From: Verrucomicrobiales bacterium
Lineage (GTDB): Bacteria > Verrucomicrobiota > Verrucomicrobiia > Limisphaerales > J093
Reading direction: 5' to 3'
Length of the DNA: 64,000 nt
Assembly: GCA_015075445.1 (NCBI GenBank)
Contig: JABTUJ010000022.1
Location: 62,001-126,000 of the forward strand
A program made the position numbers and the translations under genes. Below the pieces are notes generated by a model. It made no database searches, was not told the origin of the DNA, and saw only the letters and a program-made list of their open reading frames with translations. This document shows positions 26,563 through 36,093 of the stretch, in pieces. The first letter of the stretch is position 1. Each line of letters begins with the position of its first letter.

Positions 26563-28030
26563 ATGATCACCCCCACGGATCGTCGCGCCTTCCTCAAGTC
26601 CGCCGCCGCCCTGACGGCGCTGGCCGCCTGGCCGCTGGGCTGCGCCACTTCCTCGCCCACCCAGTTGCGCGCCACCCCACGGCGCAAGCAGCCGGCTCGC
26701 GTCGGCGGTGCGTTCTTCTACCCACCCGCGGCAGACGTAATCGCGGGCAAGGCCGAGGATGGCTGGGCACCGCACCAGTGGTTCACCTGGCCGGGCAACC
26801 AGTTCGAGCCCGAACAGCAGCAGGCCCGCTTCCTGGCCAAGGCCCGGGAACTCGCCACCGATCTGGACCTGACGCTCGCCCTCGAGGAGCAACCCCTGGC
26901 CACCAACGCCGCCATCCAGGCCTTCCTGGACCGCGTGGCGGCCGACCGACCCGACGCCCTGCTGCTCTTCAACTTCTGGAACAGTTTCAGCCCGAAACTT
27001 AAGCCCATCCTCGACGCCTACCACGGCCCGATCATCCTCTACCACCCGGTCGGCGCGAACCATCAGTTGCCGCCCGAGTACTTCCGCACCGCGCCCCACG
27101 TCCAGTACATCCACTCAGTCGAAAACTGGGCTGCCCTCGAACGGGGCCTGCGCGCCATCCACGCCCGCACCCGCCTCGCCCAGAGCCGGTTGTTGCGCGT
27201 GTCCGGACGCCTGACCCAGGAAGCCGACGACACCGAGCCGTTCTTCGGCACCTCCATCCATGGCGTCCCGAGCGATCACTTCAATGCCCTGTACGACGAG
27301 GTCCAGCTCACGCCGGACATGGAACAGATGGCCCGGTCGGTCCTGCGCGGCGCGCGACAGGTGCGGGAAATCACGCCCGACGCCGCCCGCGATGCCGTCC
27401 GCGCCCACGTCGCCGTCCAGCGCATCATGGAACGGCACGACGCCGACGCCATCACCATCGAGTGCCTCATGCTCAAGCATCGCAAGCCGTGTCTGAGCTT
27501 TGCCTGGAACAACGGCGACCTGGTGCCCTGCGGCTGCGAGAACGATCTCAACGCCAGCCTTTCCCTGATGCTGGGTGCCGCGCTTTTCGGCCGGGGCGGG
27601 TTCCAGCACAACCCCGAATTCGACACCGAAGAGAACCTCTACTTCGCCTCGCACTGCACCTGCACCACCCGGCTACACGGACCGCGTGCGAAGGAAGCGA
27701 CCTACGACCTCCGTCCGTTCTTCCATCAACTGCCCAAGACCCTCGCGCTCGATGTCCAGTGGCCGGCGGGCGAACCGGTCACGCTGTTCAAGTACCGGTC
27801 AAACAAGAAAGTCCCTCGATGCCTGGCGCGGGCGGGTCATCGCTTCCCCGACCAGCCCCCCGACCGGCGGTTGTGCCACGCGGGTGCTGGTGAAGCTCGA
27901 CGACGTAGCCGATGTCTGCAGCGTCTATGCTGGGCCGCACCCGATCCTTTACTGCGGCGACTTCGCGCGGCACGCCCGGGTCCTGGCGCAACTCTACGGC
28001 CTGACCGCGCGGACGAACGTGGCGGGGTGA
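26563..28030 (+). pseudogene. Tat-exported L-fucose isomerase-like protein, one apparent frameshift
   Basis: Begins at ATG 26563 with a twin-arginine signal and lipobox-like end (RRAFLKSAAALTALAAWPLG then CATSS), followed by ~360 residues resembling L-fucose/arabinose isomerase-type proteins (DALLLFNFWNSFSPKLKPIL, DAITIECLMLKHRKPCLSFA, PCGCENDLNASLSLML). At about 27811 the frame changes: the downstream frame continues SLDAWRGRVIASPTSPPTGG and LVKLDDVADVCSVYAGPHP and stops at 28030. One extra G at 27811, or two lost bases, explains it. The joined protein would be about 488 residues. It may be a sequencing error. The secreted location is unusual for a sugar isomerase, so the function is uncertain. 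Confidence 0.65.
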
Positions 28031-28122
28031 GCGGGCCCCGCCGATCCACCCTCCCCGGAGAACGCTCCGTCTTTGAGGGGGGGCGGGTGCGCTGGGCCTC
28101 TCCATGGCGGTCGAGAGTGCCT

Positions 28123-28256
28123 GCTCGCCTTTTTGTTGCGGCCCATGCCCTTGGACCGATAGCATGCAGGCCACGGACCCTGGTATGGCATCAGCAATGG
28201 ACTACCACGGGAGGAAGCGGAACTGTAGTGAGCCCACAGGTGGAGCTCACTCTGGG
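28123..28256 (+). repeat. 134-bp dispersed repeat, copy A
   Basis: About 80% identical to 34526-34659 in the same orientation. Conserved blocks include TTTTTGTTGCGGC, CATGCCCTTGG, CCGATAG, GGTATGGCATC and AGTGAGCCC. The end forms a hairpin (AGTGAGCCCAC / GTGGAGCTCACT). It lies 36 bases before the DUF1156 remnant. Confidence 0.7.
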
Positions 28257-28291
28257 CGATGGTGTCTCGAGGTCCGCGAACGGGAAACGCC

Positions 28292-28999
28292 ATGACGGCG
28301 GACCAGCTCAAACCCCACCAAGTCCTCCGCCTCCAGCTCGCGTTCGGGTACGATCCGTACTTCTCGCTGTCCATCGCCCGCGTTGAAGACGCCCGCCTCA
28401 CCGCCATGTGGCTCTGGACGTTGAAGACGGGGGATGGAGCCACAGAGAGCACGGACGGCACGGATGAGGACCCGGAAGAGGACGGCGACGCGAAGGGGAA
28501 GAGCAAGACCAAAGGTGGCTTCGTTCTGAAACTCGACGCCGCTCGCAAGATCGCCCAGGGCCTTGGCGTCCATCTGGAGGACCTGGCCAGCCTGGTGGCC
28601 GTGGAAGGCGCAACCACCCGCCTGCTCCCCGTCGCCGAGCGCGCCCGCGTCCTGTTCGGCAAGGCGGAGGGCAAGGCTGCCCCCGTCCGCCGGAAGCGCG
28701 AGCCGCAGTTGGACCTGTTCAAGGCGATGGAACTCAACGAGGCGGCGGAGACGACCTTCGGCGACACCCAGGTCGAGAGCCTCGGCAAGACCATCCTCGA
28801 CCGCGTCCACCAGAGCATGATCCTCTTCGCCGCCGGCCGCAGCGAGGCGCTGAAACGGTTCCTGGTCGAGGATGCCGCCGGCAACGACGCCCGTTTCTGG
28901 ACCCTCGCGCAGGCGTTGTCGGCCCTCTACCCCGCCAGCACCGAGGAGAAGCGCTGGGTGGATGGCGTGCTGGCGAGGAAGAAGGGACTGGGATTCTAG
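28292..28999 (+). pseudogene. C-terminal remnant of a DUF1156 adenine-specific DNA methylase
   Basis: The 235-residue frame from the ATG at 28292 matches only the extreme C-terminal region of DUF1156 methylases: LKPHQVLRLQLAFGYDPYF, DARLTAMWLWTLK, RLLPVAERARVLFG, DRVHQSMILFAAGRSEALKR and the ending RWVDGVLARKKGLGF. The catalytic N-terminal ~700 residues (SAM-binding and NPPY motifs) are absent; a dispersed repeat and junk lie where they should be. DUF1156 methylases pair with DUF499 ATPases in defence loci related to BREX type 3. An internal acidic insert (ATESTDGTDEDPEEDGDAKG) is lineage-specific. It cannot methylate DNA. It may still be transcribed with the following genes, which begin 5 bases after its stop. 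Confidence 0.8.
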
Positions 29000-29004
29000 A
29001 ATCT

Positions 29005-29409
29005 ATGAGCAACAGCGAAGACCACCGTTGGGATTTGAGCGAGAGCGACGACGGCAATCTGCCTGAAAGTGACGACGCGTTCGAGAAGAAGTTCGAGCAG
29101 TGGGAAGCGCGGGACTGGCTGGAGTGGCTGTCGCAGCAACTGGCTTTCCCCTTCACGGTCACGCGCGAGGAGGATGAGGATGACGCCTATTTCGCTCCAG
29201 GCGCGGCGAAGGCTCCGTTCCGGCTGGGTCACAAGATGGAAGTCCTGGGCTTGGACGAGGATGACGTGGACCAGGGGATCATGGTCCGGGTCAGGGAAGA
29301 GAACCGGACCGGTTGCGTCCCGTTGTGCGACCTGGAGGTGACGCCCAAGTCGGACAAGAACTTCTGGCCGGTCCGGGAATACGTGGTGTGGTTTGCCAAC
29401 CGGTGCTGA
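29005..29409 (+). CDS. Small acidic conserved protein (often labelled calcium-binding)
   Basis: 134 residues, strongly acidic at the N-terminus (DLSESDDGNLPESDDAFEKK) with conserved LEWLSQQLAFPFTV, HKMEVLGLDEDDVDQGIMVR and CDLEV blocks. Similar proteins occur beside defence and restriction loci and are labelled calcium-binding on weak grounds. No nuclease or toxin motif was seen. It starts 5 bases after the methylase remnant and ends 4 bases before the next gene, so the three look like one operon. It is intact although the flanking enzymes are broken. Confidence 0.7.
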   Translation: MSNSEDHRWDLSESDDGNLPESDDAFEKKFEQWEARDWLEWLSQQLAFPFTVTREEDEDDAYFAPGAAKAPFRLGHKMEVLGLDEDDVDQGIMVRVREENRTGCVPLCDLEVTPKSDKNFWPVREYVVWFANRC

Positions 29410-29413
29410 AGGC

Positions 29414-29737
29414 ATGAAGACATCAGCCGTTGGCCGGTGGCGCATCGTGGAAATGGAGCAGTGGGATCAGGATTACGTGGACATGGATGCACCGGGGCAC
29501 ATCACCTTCCGGAAGGGTGGGACGGGACAACTGCATTTCGGCTGCGTGGAGGTGGAGTTGGGTTGGCGGGCCGAGGCGGACACGGGACGCGTTGAGTTCA
29601 CCTTTGCTGGCTTCGACGAAGGGGACGAGGTGAACGGGCGAGGCTGGGCCGAGATGCAGGGCAGCCGTTTGACCGGCCGGATTGCCTTTCACCAGGGCGA
29701 CGGATCTGGATTCGTGGCGACCCAAGGCCGCAAGTGA
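29414..29737 (+). CDS. Small conserved hypothetical protein
   Basis: 107 residues from the ATG at 29414. Recognisable blocks are GRWRIVEMEQWDQDYVDMDA, GHITFRKGGTGQLHFGCV, RVEFTFAGFDEGDEVNGRGW and GRIAFHQGDGSGF. The protein is beta-rich, without a signal or membrane segment. Homologous small proteins are common in mobile and defence neighbourhoods; a function is not known to me. Its stop is immediately followed (overlap GAGATG) by the AlbA_2 gene, suggesting co-translation. Confidence 0.7.
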   Translation: MKTSAVGRWRIVEMEQWDQDYVDMDAPGHITFRKGGTGQLHFGCVEVELGWRAEADTGRVEFTFAGFDEGDEVNGRGWAEMQGSRLTGRIAFHQGDGSGFVATQGRK

Positions 29738-29738
29738 G

Positions 29739-31187
29739 ATGAACCTCAACCACCTGCTGAAGTCGTTGTTGGCCCTGCCCCGGGAAACCGAGTGGGTGGA
29801 GTTCAAGCACAACAACGAAGCCCCGGAGGAGATCGGTGAATACCTGTCGGCCTAGGCGAACTCTGCCGCCCTGCATGGCCGGGACGCCGGCTACATCGTC
29901 TGGGGCGTCCAAGACGTGACCAGGCGGGTGGTTGGCACCACGGCGAATCCGCGCCAGAAGAAGATCGGCAACGAGGAATTGGAGAATTGGCTGGCGCACC
30001 TGCTGTCGCCGCGCGTGGATTTCCGGTTTTACGAGTGGGAGCATCAGGGATTGAGGATGGTCTTGCTGCAAGTCCAGCCCGCCGTTGGCTCGCCGGTGGC
30101 GCTCAAGGGGACGGAGTGGATTCGTGTCGGCAGCATCAAGAAGAAGCTCAAGGATCATCCCGGCAAGGAAAAGGAACTTTGGCAGGCGCTGTCGCGGCTG
30201 AGTTTCGAGAAGGGGATTGCAGCCCCGGATGCAACTGGCGACGAAGTCCTGTCGTGGCTGGACTATCCGAAGTATTTCGAGCTGGCAGGACTGAACCTGC
30301 CCGCCAATCGCGCCGGCATTCTGGAACGGCTGGCCACCGAGCGGTTCATCGTGCCCAAGGGCGGCGAGCATTTCGACATCACGAACCTGGGCGGGATTCT
30401 GTTCGCGAAGAGCTTGAACCAGTTCGACGGATTGGCCCGGAAGGCTCTACGCGTCATCCAATACAAGGCCAACGACCGGCTGGCGACCATCAAGGAGCAC
30501 GTCGAGACGAAGGGCTACGCGGCCAGCTTCGAGGCGGTGGTGGACTACATCAACGACCAGCTTCCGAGCAGCGAGGAGATCGGCCGGGCGCTGCGCCGCG
30601 AGGTGTGGCTCTTCCCGAAGATCGCCGTTCGCGAGTTGGTGGCCAACGCGCTGATTCACCAGGATTTCGCCATGACCGGCACCGGGCCGATGGTGGAGAT
30701 TTTCACGGATCGGATCGAGATCACGAACCCGGGGTCGCCGTTGATCGACCCGCTGCGGTTCATTGATGAGCCGCCGCAATCGCGGAACGAGGCGCTGGCT
30801 GCGCTGATGCGGCGGTTGAACATCTGCGAAGAGCGCGGCACGGGCATCGACAAGGTGATCGCCGAGATCGAGCTTTACCAACTCCCCGCGCCGGATTTCC
30901 AGGCCACCCCCAAGCACACGCGGGCCTTCCTGTTCGCACCGAGGAAGTTCGCCCAGATGAATTCCGAGGCGCGCATGCGCGCCTGCTACCAGCACGCCTG
31001 CCTGTGCTGGGTGATGAACAAGGCGATGACGAACGCAACGGTGCGGGAGCGGTTCGGCATCGAGGCAAAGAATGCGGCGGTCGCCTCGCGGATCATCGCG
31101 CAAACCGTCGAAGCTGCCTTGGTCAAGCCGGCTGATCCTGGCAGCAAATCCAAGAAGCACGCTCAGTATGTTCCGTTCTGGCTCTGA
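29739..31187 (+). pseudogene. AlbA_2/ATPase putative DNA-binding protein with an internal amber codon
   Basis: The full frame starts at ATG 29739 (LALPRETEWVEFKHNNEAPE, the AlbA_2 lead) and runs to 31187 except for TAG at 29853-29855, at SA*ANSAALHGRDAGYIVWGV. The usual residue there is Leu or Ala, so a single base change (such as TTG to TAG) explains it. Downstream, AlbA_2, then a C-terminal GHKL-like ATPase portion (ELVANALIHQDF, NRLMD-like GRGTGIDKVI replaced by ERGTGIDKVIAEI) are complete. This family sits beside type I R-M and DUF499 loci and is thought to regulate or sense DNA. An internal start after the stop could still give a shortened protein lacking ~40 residues. Confidence 0.8.
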
Positions 31188-31191
31188 ACTC

Positions 31192-31323
31192 CTATTTGAC
31201 GGCTATTTGACTGGCGAGCGCACGCGGCATCCTTTCGCCGAGTTTGTCAGCCGTGGAACAGCCATGAAGTCAATGTCTTGCAGCCGATTCGCGCTATTTG
31301 ACGACTATTTGACTGAGCGCACG
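31192..31323. repeat. Paired direct repeats containing four CTATTTGAC units
   Basis: 31192-31224 and 31294-31323 share CTATTTGACGxCTATTTGAC followed by TG(GC)GAGCGCACG. Each therefore contains two CTATTTGAC copies spaced 11 bases apart, one helical turn, and the two blocks are ~100 bases apart. They lie between the AlbA_2 gene and the DUF499 gene, where operator sites for a DNA-binding regulator would be expected. Confidence 0.6.
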
Positions 31324-31480
31324 CTGGCGGCTCGTCGTTCAGGTGACGGGCATGTAACTGGAAACCCCTCCAGAGAGCCCTGGCTTCCGTTGGTTTCAGT
31401 TCGTCCGCTTGCCAGCCAACGAGATGGCGATTCGAGTGTTATGTGCTGGTTATGTGACTGGAGACCTCTTCTGAACACGT

Positions 31481-33583
31481 ATGCCCCTGAAACCCTGGTA
31501 CAAAGTCGCTACCCCGCGCGAGGACCTGCGGGACGGCAAACCCTTGGACGCCGCCGAGTTCGCCGTCCACCTGGACGATGTCCGCAACAATGCGCTCCCC
31601 CGGATTACCAGAAGCCGGACCGGTTCTTCGCCCGGACGTACCTGACCCGGAACCTCACCACCTTGGCCGGCGAGGTCATCCGGCGTCTGTCCGGCCAGCG
31701 CACGGAGACCAGCGCGGTCTTCAACCTGGCCACCCAGTTCGGCGGGGGCAAGACCCATGCACTCACGCTGCTCTTCCACCTGGCCCGCAACGGAGCGGCG
31801 GCGCACAAGTGGGCGGGAGTGCCGCAATTGCTGGCCGCGGCGGGTGTCCGGGAGGTGCCCAAGGCGGCGACGTCGGTCTTCGTAGGCACCGAGTTTGACT
31901 CGGTCAAGGGCCGGGGCGGCGAGGATGGCGAACCGTTGCGCAAGACACCCTGGGGGGAGATCGCCTGGCAATTAGGTGGCGCCAAGGCGTTCGCCTTGGT
32001 GGCGGAGCACGAGAAGACCAAGACCGCGCCGGGCGGCGAGGTAATCCGGCAGCTCTTCCCCAAGGACCGGCCCAGTCTTGTCCTGCTGGACGAGCTGATG
32101 AACTACGTCAGCCGCAACCGGAAGAGCGGCCTCGGCACGCAGCTCTATCACTTCCTCCAGAACCTGTCCGAGGTGGCGCGCGGCCTGGACGGGGTCGTCC
32201 TGGCAGTGTCCATCCCGGCGTCGGAGATGGAGATGTCGGCGGAGGACCAGTCCGACTACGAGCGCTTCAAGAAGATGCTCGACCGCCTGGGCAAGGCCAT
32301 CGTCATGTCCGCGGAAGCCGAGGCGTCGGAGATCATCCGCCGCCGGCTCTTCGAGTGGGATGAACGGGCGATCACCGGCGAGGGCAAGGTGATGCTGCCC
32401 AAGGACGCGCTGGAGACCTGCAACGAATACGGCGACTGGGTGGTGGATCACCGCCAGCAGTTGCCGAACTGGTTCCCGCTGGACAGCGCGCGCGAGCAGT
32501 TCGCCGCCACGTATCCCTTCCACCCCACGGCCATCTCGGTGTTCGAGCGTAAGTGGCAGGAACTCCCCCGCTTCCAGCAGACGCGCGGGGTGCTGCGGAT
32601 GCTGGCGCTCTGGGTGGCCCACGCCTACCAGCAGGGGTTCAAGGGCGGACACAAGGACCCGCTCATCGGCCTGGGCACGGCGCCGCTGGAGGATTCCCTG
32701 TTCCGGTCGGCGGTGTTCGAGCAGTTGGGCGAAACGAAGCTCGAAGGCGCGGTGACCACCGACATCTGCGGCCGGAAGGCCTCCCACGCGGCCCGGTTGG
32801 ACGCCGAGGCGCCGGAAACCCTGAAGGCCGCACGCCTGCATCGCAAGGTGGCCACCGCGATCCTGTTCGAATCCAATGGCGGCCAGGCCAAGGGAGAGGC
32901 CACTCAACCCGAAGTCCGTCTGGCCGTGGCCGAGCCTGGCCTCGACATCGGCAACGTGGAGACGGCCTTGGAGGCGCTGACCCGCCATGAAGGAATGGAC
33001 CACGAAGTCCGTCCGTGACGCCTTCTATGCCACGCCCAAGTTCCCCCGCCTGCTGAACGTCGAGGCGGTGCGCCTGGCGATCCAGAACGGCGTGGCCAAC
33101 GGCTTCTTCGCCTACGCCGGCAAGACCAGCTCCGGCGAGTACAGTCCGTTCCATTTCCAGAAGCCGGTGATGACGGGTGACATCGAGTTCTCGGAGGAGA
33201 TGTTCCTCATCAAGAAGGAGACGGACGACGAATACCTGAAGGCGAAGGCGAAGCCCCCGGAACCCGTCGCGGTGCCAACACCTCCCCCACCAACGTCAGA
33301 CGGACGGACGTCGGTGGTCTATCCCCCGCACAAACCCGAGCCCGCAGCGCGGCTGGCCGAGCAGCTTCCGTTGTCCGGCCTGACCTGGAGCGGCGAAGTG
33401 CCGGCCCAGAAGTGGATGAATTTCTACACCAAGGTGCTCACCAAATTCGCCGTCGGGCCGGGGCTGAAGCTGAAGGTCAGCGTCGAGGTCAAGCCGGCCG
33501 GCGGCGTATCCCAGCAACGGATCGAAGAAACGAAAGCGGCCTTGAGGGAACTGGGGCTAAATGACGAGATGGGGACGGCGTGA
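31481..33583 (+). pseudogene. DUF499 family ATPase, frameshifted and internally deleted
   Basis: Starts at ATG 31481 (MPLKPWYKVATPREDLRDGK), the usual DUF499 lead. One base has been lost near 31595: the frame reading AEFAVHLDDVRNNA jumps to PPDYQKPDRFFARTYLT. Walker A (FGGGKTHAL), Walker B-like PSLVLLDELMNYV and TYPFHPTAISVFERKW are present. After LDIGNVETALEALT (32981) the protein jumps directly to KEWTTKSVRDAFYATPKFPR in another frame; the ~300 residues normally between are missing. The C-terminal part continues to TGA 33581-33583. DUF499 ATPases act with DUF1156 methylases and BREX-type defence. This copy cannot produce an intact protein. The large deletion cannot be a sequencing error. 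Confidence 0.85.
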
Positions 33584-33598
33584 ACGACACACCCCAGA
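33359..33598 (+). repeat. 240-bp direct repeat, copy 1 (end of DUF499 gene)
   Basis: The last ~75 codons of DUF499 plus 15 bases after its stop. It is matched without gaps, at about 93% identity by eye, at 36094-36333. Confidence 0.9.
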
Positions 33599-33749
33599 GT
33601 TCTTGAGGGATGGCGTCGGTCGGCGTAGCTGTTCCCCGTTGGCGAGGGCGGCTCCGCAGGTCGAATCACCGGCATACAGCCACTACCTGCTCCGCCGCAG
33701 GGACGGCAAAACTGCTCAACCCCGCCCCGGGCATCTGCGCCGTTTCGCC

Positions 33750-34321
33750 CTACCGGGCCGTCGCCAGATCCAGGCACACGATCCGGTCCTTGCTGCGAGC
33801 GAAGTACAGGCCGTCCGCCAGCGCCGGGAACGCGCGCACACCGAAGCCGACGGGCTGAACCTCCGCCGTGGGCTCGAACCCGTCCGGCGTGGCCGGTGCC
33901 CGGATCAGCAGTCCCTGCTCGGTCAACACCAGCAGTTCATGTCCCGCCAGCGTCACCGATCCCGCCTTCAAGCCCGACTTCCGCCAGCGGACCTTCCCGG
34001 TTCGCAGCTCGACGCAGCGCAGTTCACAACCCTGCTCCTGACGACCATGCCAGCCGTAGAGGTAGCCCCCCTGCTCGACGCTCGTGGCATAGTGGTTCGA
34101 CATCGAGTCATCCCCGGACCAGACCACCGTCGGGCTACGCTCCTGGAACCGCAGCAGGCTGGCCCCGGCCCCATAGCTCGCGGAGATGAAGATCAGAACT
34201 GCGGCCAGTCGTTGGTCTGCGCTGTGGCGCCAAGGGTGTTGGACCAACCCGGCAGCGCGACCGTGAACAACCCGATGATCGCGCCGCCGAGGCGGCGCTG
34301 GGGGAGACGACGAAGACGCAC
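33750..34321 (-). pseudogene. PQQ beta-propeller protein with the middle deleted
   Basis: From a GTG near 34321 the minus strand encodes a signal peptide (RRLGGAIIGLFTVALPGWSN) and the family opening NDWPQF, which normally continues RGPTRDG. Instead a stop follows at once, and in another frame the last ~145 residues of the same family begin (LIFISASYGAGASLLRFQ, GYLYGWHGRQEQGCELRC, LYFARSKDRIVCLDLATAR). The ~800 or more bases between are missing. No functional protein is likely. It lies inside the decayed defence region on the opposite strand. Confidence 0.75.
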
Positions 34322-34808
34322 ATCCGAAGGGATAGCACTGTCGGTGGGTGGTTCCAAAACGGCGCAGTGCAAACATGCGTTCCGAACGGTCGTTCGCGCA
34401 TGCTCGCGGCCCCGGTTTCGGTTTGGCTCATCTCCGAGCGGCTCGCCGCCAGAATCCCTCCCCAGCGAGTAGCCCGATTGAACTCGATTTTCCGCGGCCG
34501 AATCACCGGCGGCGCCCCCGAGTTCGCTCGCGTTTTTGTTGCGGCTCATGCCCTTGGGCCGATAGGATCCGCGCCGTGGACCCCGGTATGGCATCGGCAA
34601 TCAACTGCCACGGGAGAGAGCGGAACTCTGGTGAGCCCGCTGGTGGGGCTGACAGGGGGAGGAATGGGCGGTTCCTTGCGCTGGAAGCGTCATCACCATG
34701 ACGAGGCGCGCACCCCCACAACCGCACTTCTTTCGAGGCGCGTTCCCGCGGCTCCCTGTCGCTCCTGTAGGCCAATTCATCCAACGCACCACTTTCCAGA
34801 TCAACTAA
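34322..34808. other. Gene-poor stretch upstream of the hsdM remnant
   Basis: About 490 bases. It contains repeat copy B (34526-34659) and a 36-codon open frame (ATG 34698 to TAA 34808, reading HFFRGAFPRLPVAPVGQFIQ near its end) that abuts the GTG of the hsdM remnant. The small frame may be the tail of another lost gene. I see no promoter. Confidence 0.4.
34526..34659 (+). repeat. 134-bp dispersed repeat, copy B
   Basis: Partner of 28123-28256, same orientation. It lies upstream of the hsdM remnant, as copy A lies upstream of the DUF1156 remnant. The terminal hairpin is kept in modified form (GTGAGCCC / GGGGCTGAC). Confidence 0.7.
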
Positions 34809-35054
34809 GTGCCCGCACTCGAACATTCCAAATCCCTCGAATCCTGGATCTGGGATGCCGCCTGCTCCATCCGCGGAGCCAAGGACGCGCCGAAATACAA
34901 GGACTACATCTCCCCCAGCCGCTACATCCACACCAGCGACGCCGAAACCTACCGGCCCATCGCGGAGATCGTCGAGGAACTGGATGCCATCGAAGCCGAG
35001 GCGCGGGAGACGGACAAAGCGCTCCGGCAAATCCTCAAACGACTCGGGATATGA
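34809..35054 (+). pseudogene. hsdM: Type I methyltransferase HsdM reduced to its two ends
   Basis: An 81-residue frame from GTG 34809. The first ~35 residues (SLESWIWDAACSIRGAKDAP then KYKDYI) are the N-terminus of an HsdM subunit. The next ~45 (SPSRYIHTSDAETYRPIAEI, ELDAIEAEARETDKALRQIL) are its C-terminus. The junction after KDYI is in frame and removes the whole SAM-binding and NPPF catalytic domain, so it cannot methylate. Its stop overlaps the start of the RhuM gene (ATGA), as intact hsdM often does with its neighbour. The short protein could persist as a coiled-coil-like peptide, but I infer a relic. Confidence 0.8.
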
Positions 35055-36067
35055 GCGACGAATCCACAGGCAATCTTGTCATCTACCAGACCGAAGACGG
35101 CCGGGCACGGATCGAGTGCCGGCTGGTGGATGAGACCGTCTGGCTGTCGCAGGCACTCATGGGCGAGCTGTTCGATCGCTCCAAGAAAACCGTCAGTGAG
35201 CACCTCCAGAACCTTTTCGAGGAGGGCGAACTCGACCCAAATTCAGTTGTCCGGAATTTCCGGACAACTGCCGCCGACGGCAAATCCTACGACGTGGCCT
35301 ACTACAATCTCGAGGCGATTCTGGCCGTTGGCTTCCGGGTCAAATCGCCGCGAGGCACCCTATTCCGCCGCTGGGCCAACACCCAGCTCCGCGAGCTGAT
35401 CGTCAAAGGCTTCGTCATGGACGACGAACGCCTCAAGAATCCCGGTGGCTGGGACTACTTCGACGAACTCCTCGCCCGCATCCGCGAAATCCGGGCCTCC
35501 GAGAAACGCTTCTACCAGAAGGTTCGCGACCTCTTCGCTCTCTCCAGCGACTACCAGGCTCGCGAGAAGGAAACCGCCCTCTTCTTCGCCGAGGTCCAGA
35601 ACAAACTCCTCTACGCCGCCACCCGCCAGACCGCCGCCGAGCTCATCGTCGCCCGCGCCGACCCGACGCAGCCGAACATGGCGCTCACCACCTGGAGCGG
35701 CTCCCGCGTCCGCAAGCACGACGTGATCGTCGCCAAGAACTACCTCAGCGCCGACGAGGTGGACACCCTCAACCGCTTGGTGGTCATCTTCCTCGAACAG
35801 GCCGAACTCCGCGCCAAACAGCACAAGGACCTCACCCTCGATTTCTGGCGTTCCAGCGTGGACCGCATGCTCGCGTCCAACGACCAACCGCTGCTCGCTG
35901 GCCCTGGCTCCGTCAGCCACGGGAACATGAAATCCATCGCGAATGAACGCTACGACGACTTCGATGCCAAACGGCGCCAACATGAAGCCCTCGCTGCCGA
36001 TGCCGAGGACCTGAAAGCCATCGAAGACCTGGAGAAGGATCTCAAACGGAAGGGAGGGAAGGCCTGA
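35051..36067 (+). CDS. RhuM family protein
   Basis: 338 residues from ATG 35051, overlapping the hsdM remnant by 4 bases. Conserved blocks are GNLVIYQTEDGRARIECRLV, VWLSQALMGELFDRSKKTVS (a winged-helix-like region), YYNLEAILAVGFRVKSPRGT and FRRWANTQLRELIVKGFVMD. This family (RhuM, virulence protein in older annotations) commonly lies inside type I restriction-modification operons between hsdM and hsdS or hsdR. Its role there is not established. It is intact, and no hsdS or hsdR follows in the window. Confidence 0.85.
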   Translation: MSDESTGNLVIYQTEDGRARIECRLVDETVWLSQALMGELFDRSKKTVSEHLQNLFEEGELDPNSVVRNFRTTAADGKSYDVAYYNLEAILAVGFRVKSPRGTLFRRWANTQLRELIVKGFVMDDERLKNPGGWDYFDELLARIREIRASEKRFYQKVRDLFALSSDYQAREKETALFFAEVQNKLLYAATRQTAAELIVARADPTQPNMALTTWSGSRVRKHDVIVAKNYLSADEVDTLNRLVVIFLEQAELRAKQHKDLTLDFWRSSVDRMLASNDQPLLAGPGSVSHGNMKSIANERYDDFDAKRRQHEALAADAEDLKAIEDLEKDLKRKGGKA

Positions 36068-36093
36068 GCGACTGGCAAACATGCGCTGTGGCT

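Noticed and set aside
34698..34808. 36-codon frame just before the hsdM remnant
   Set aside because: Good position but no recognised family and no ribosome-binding site; possibly the tail of a lost gene. Described only as part of the intergenic stretch.
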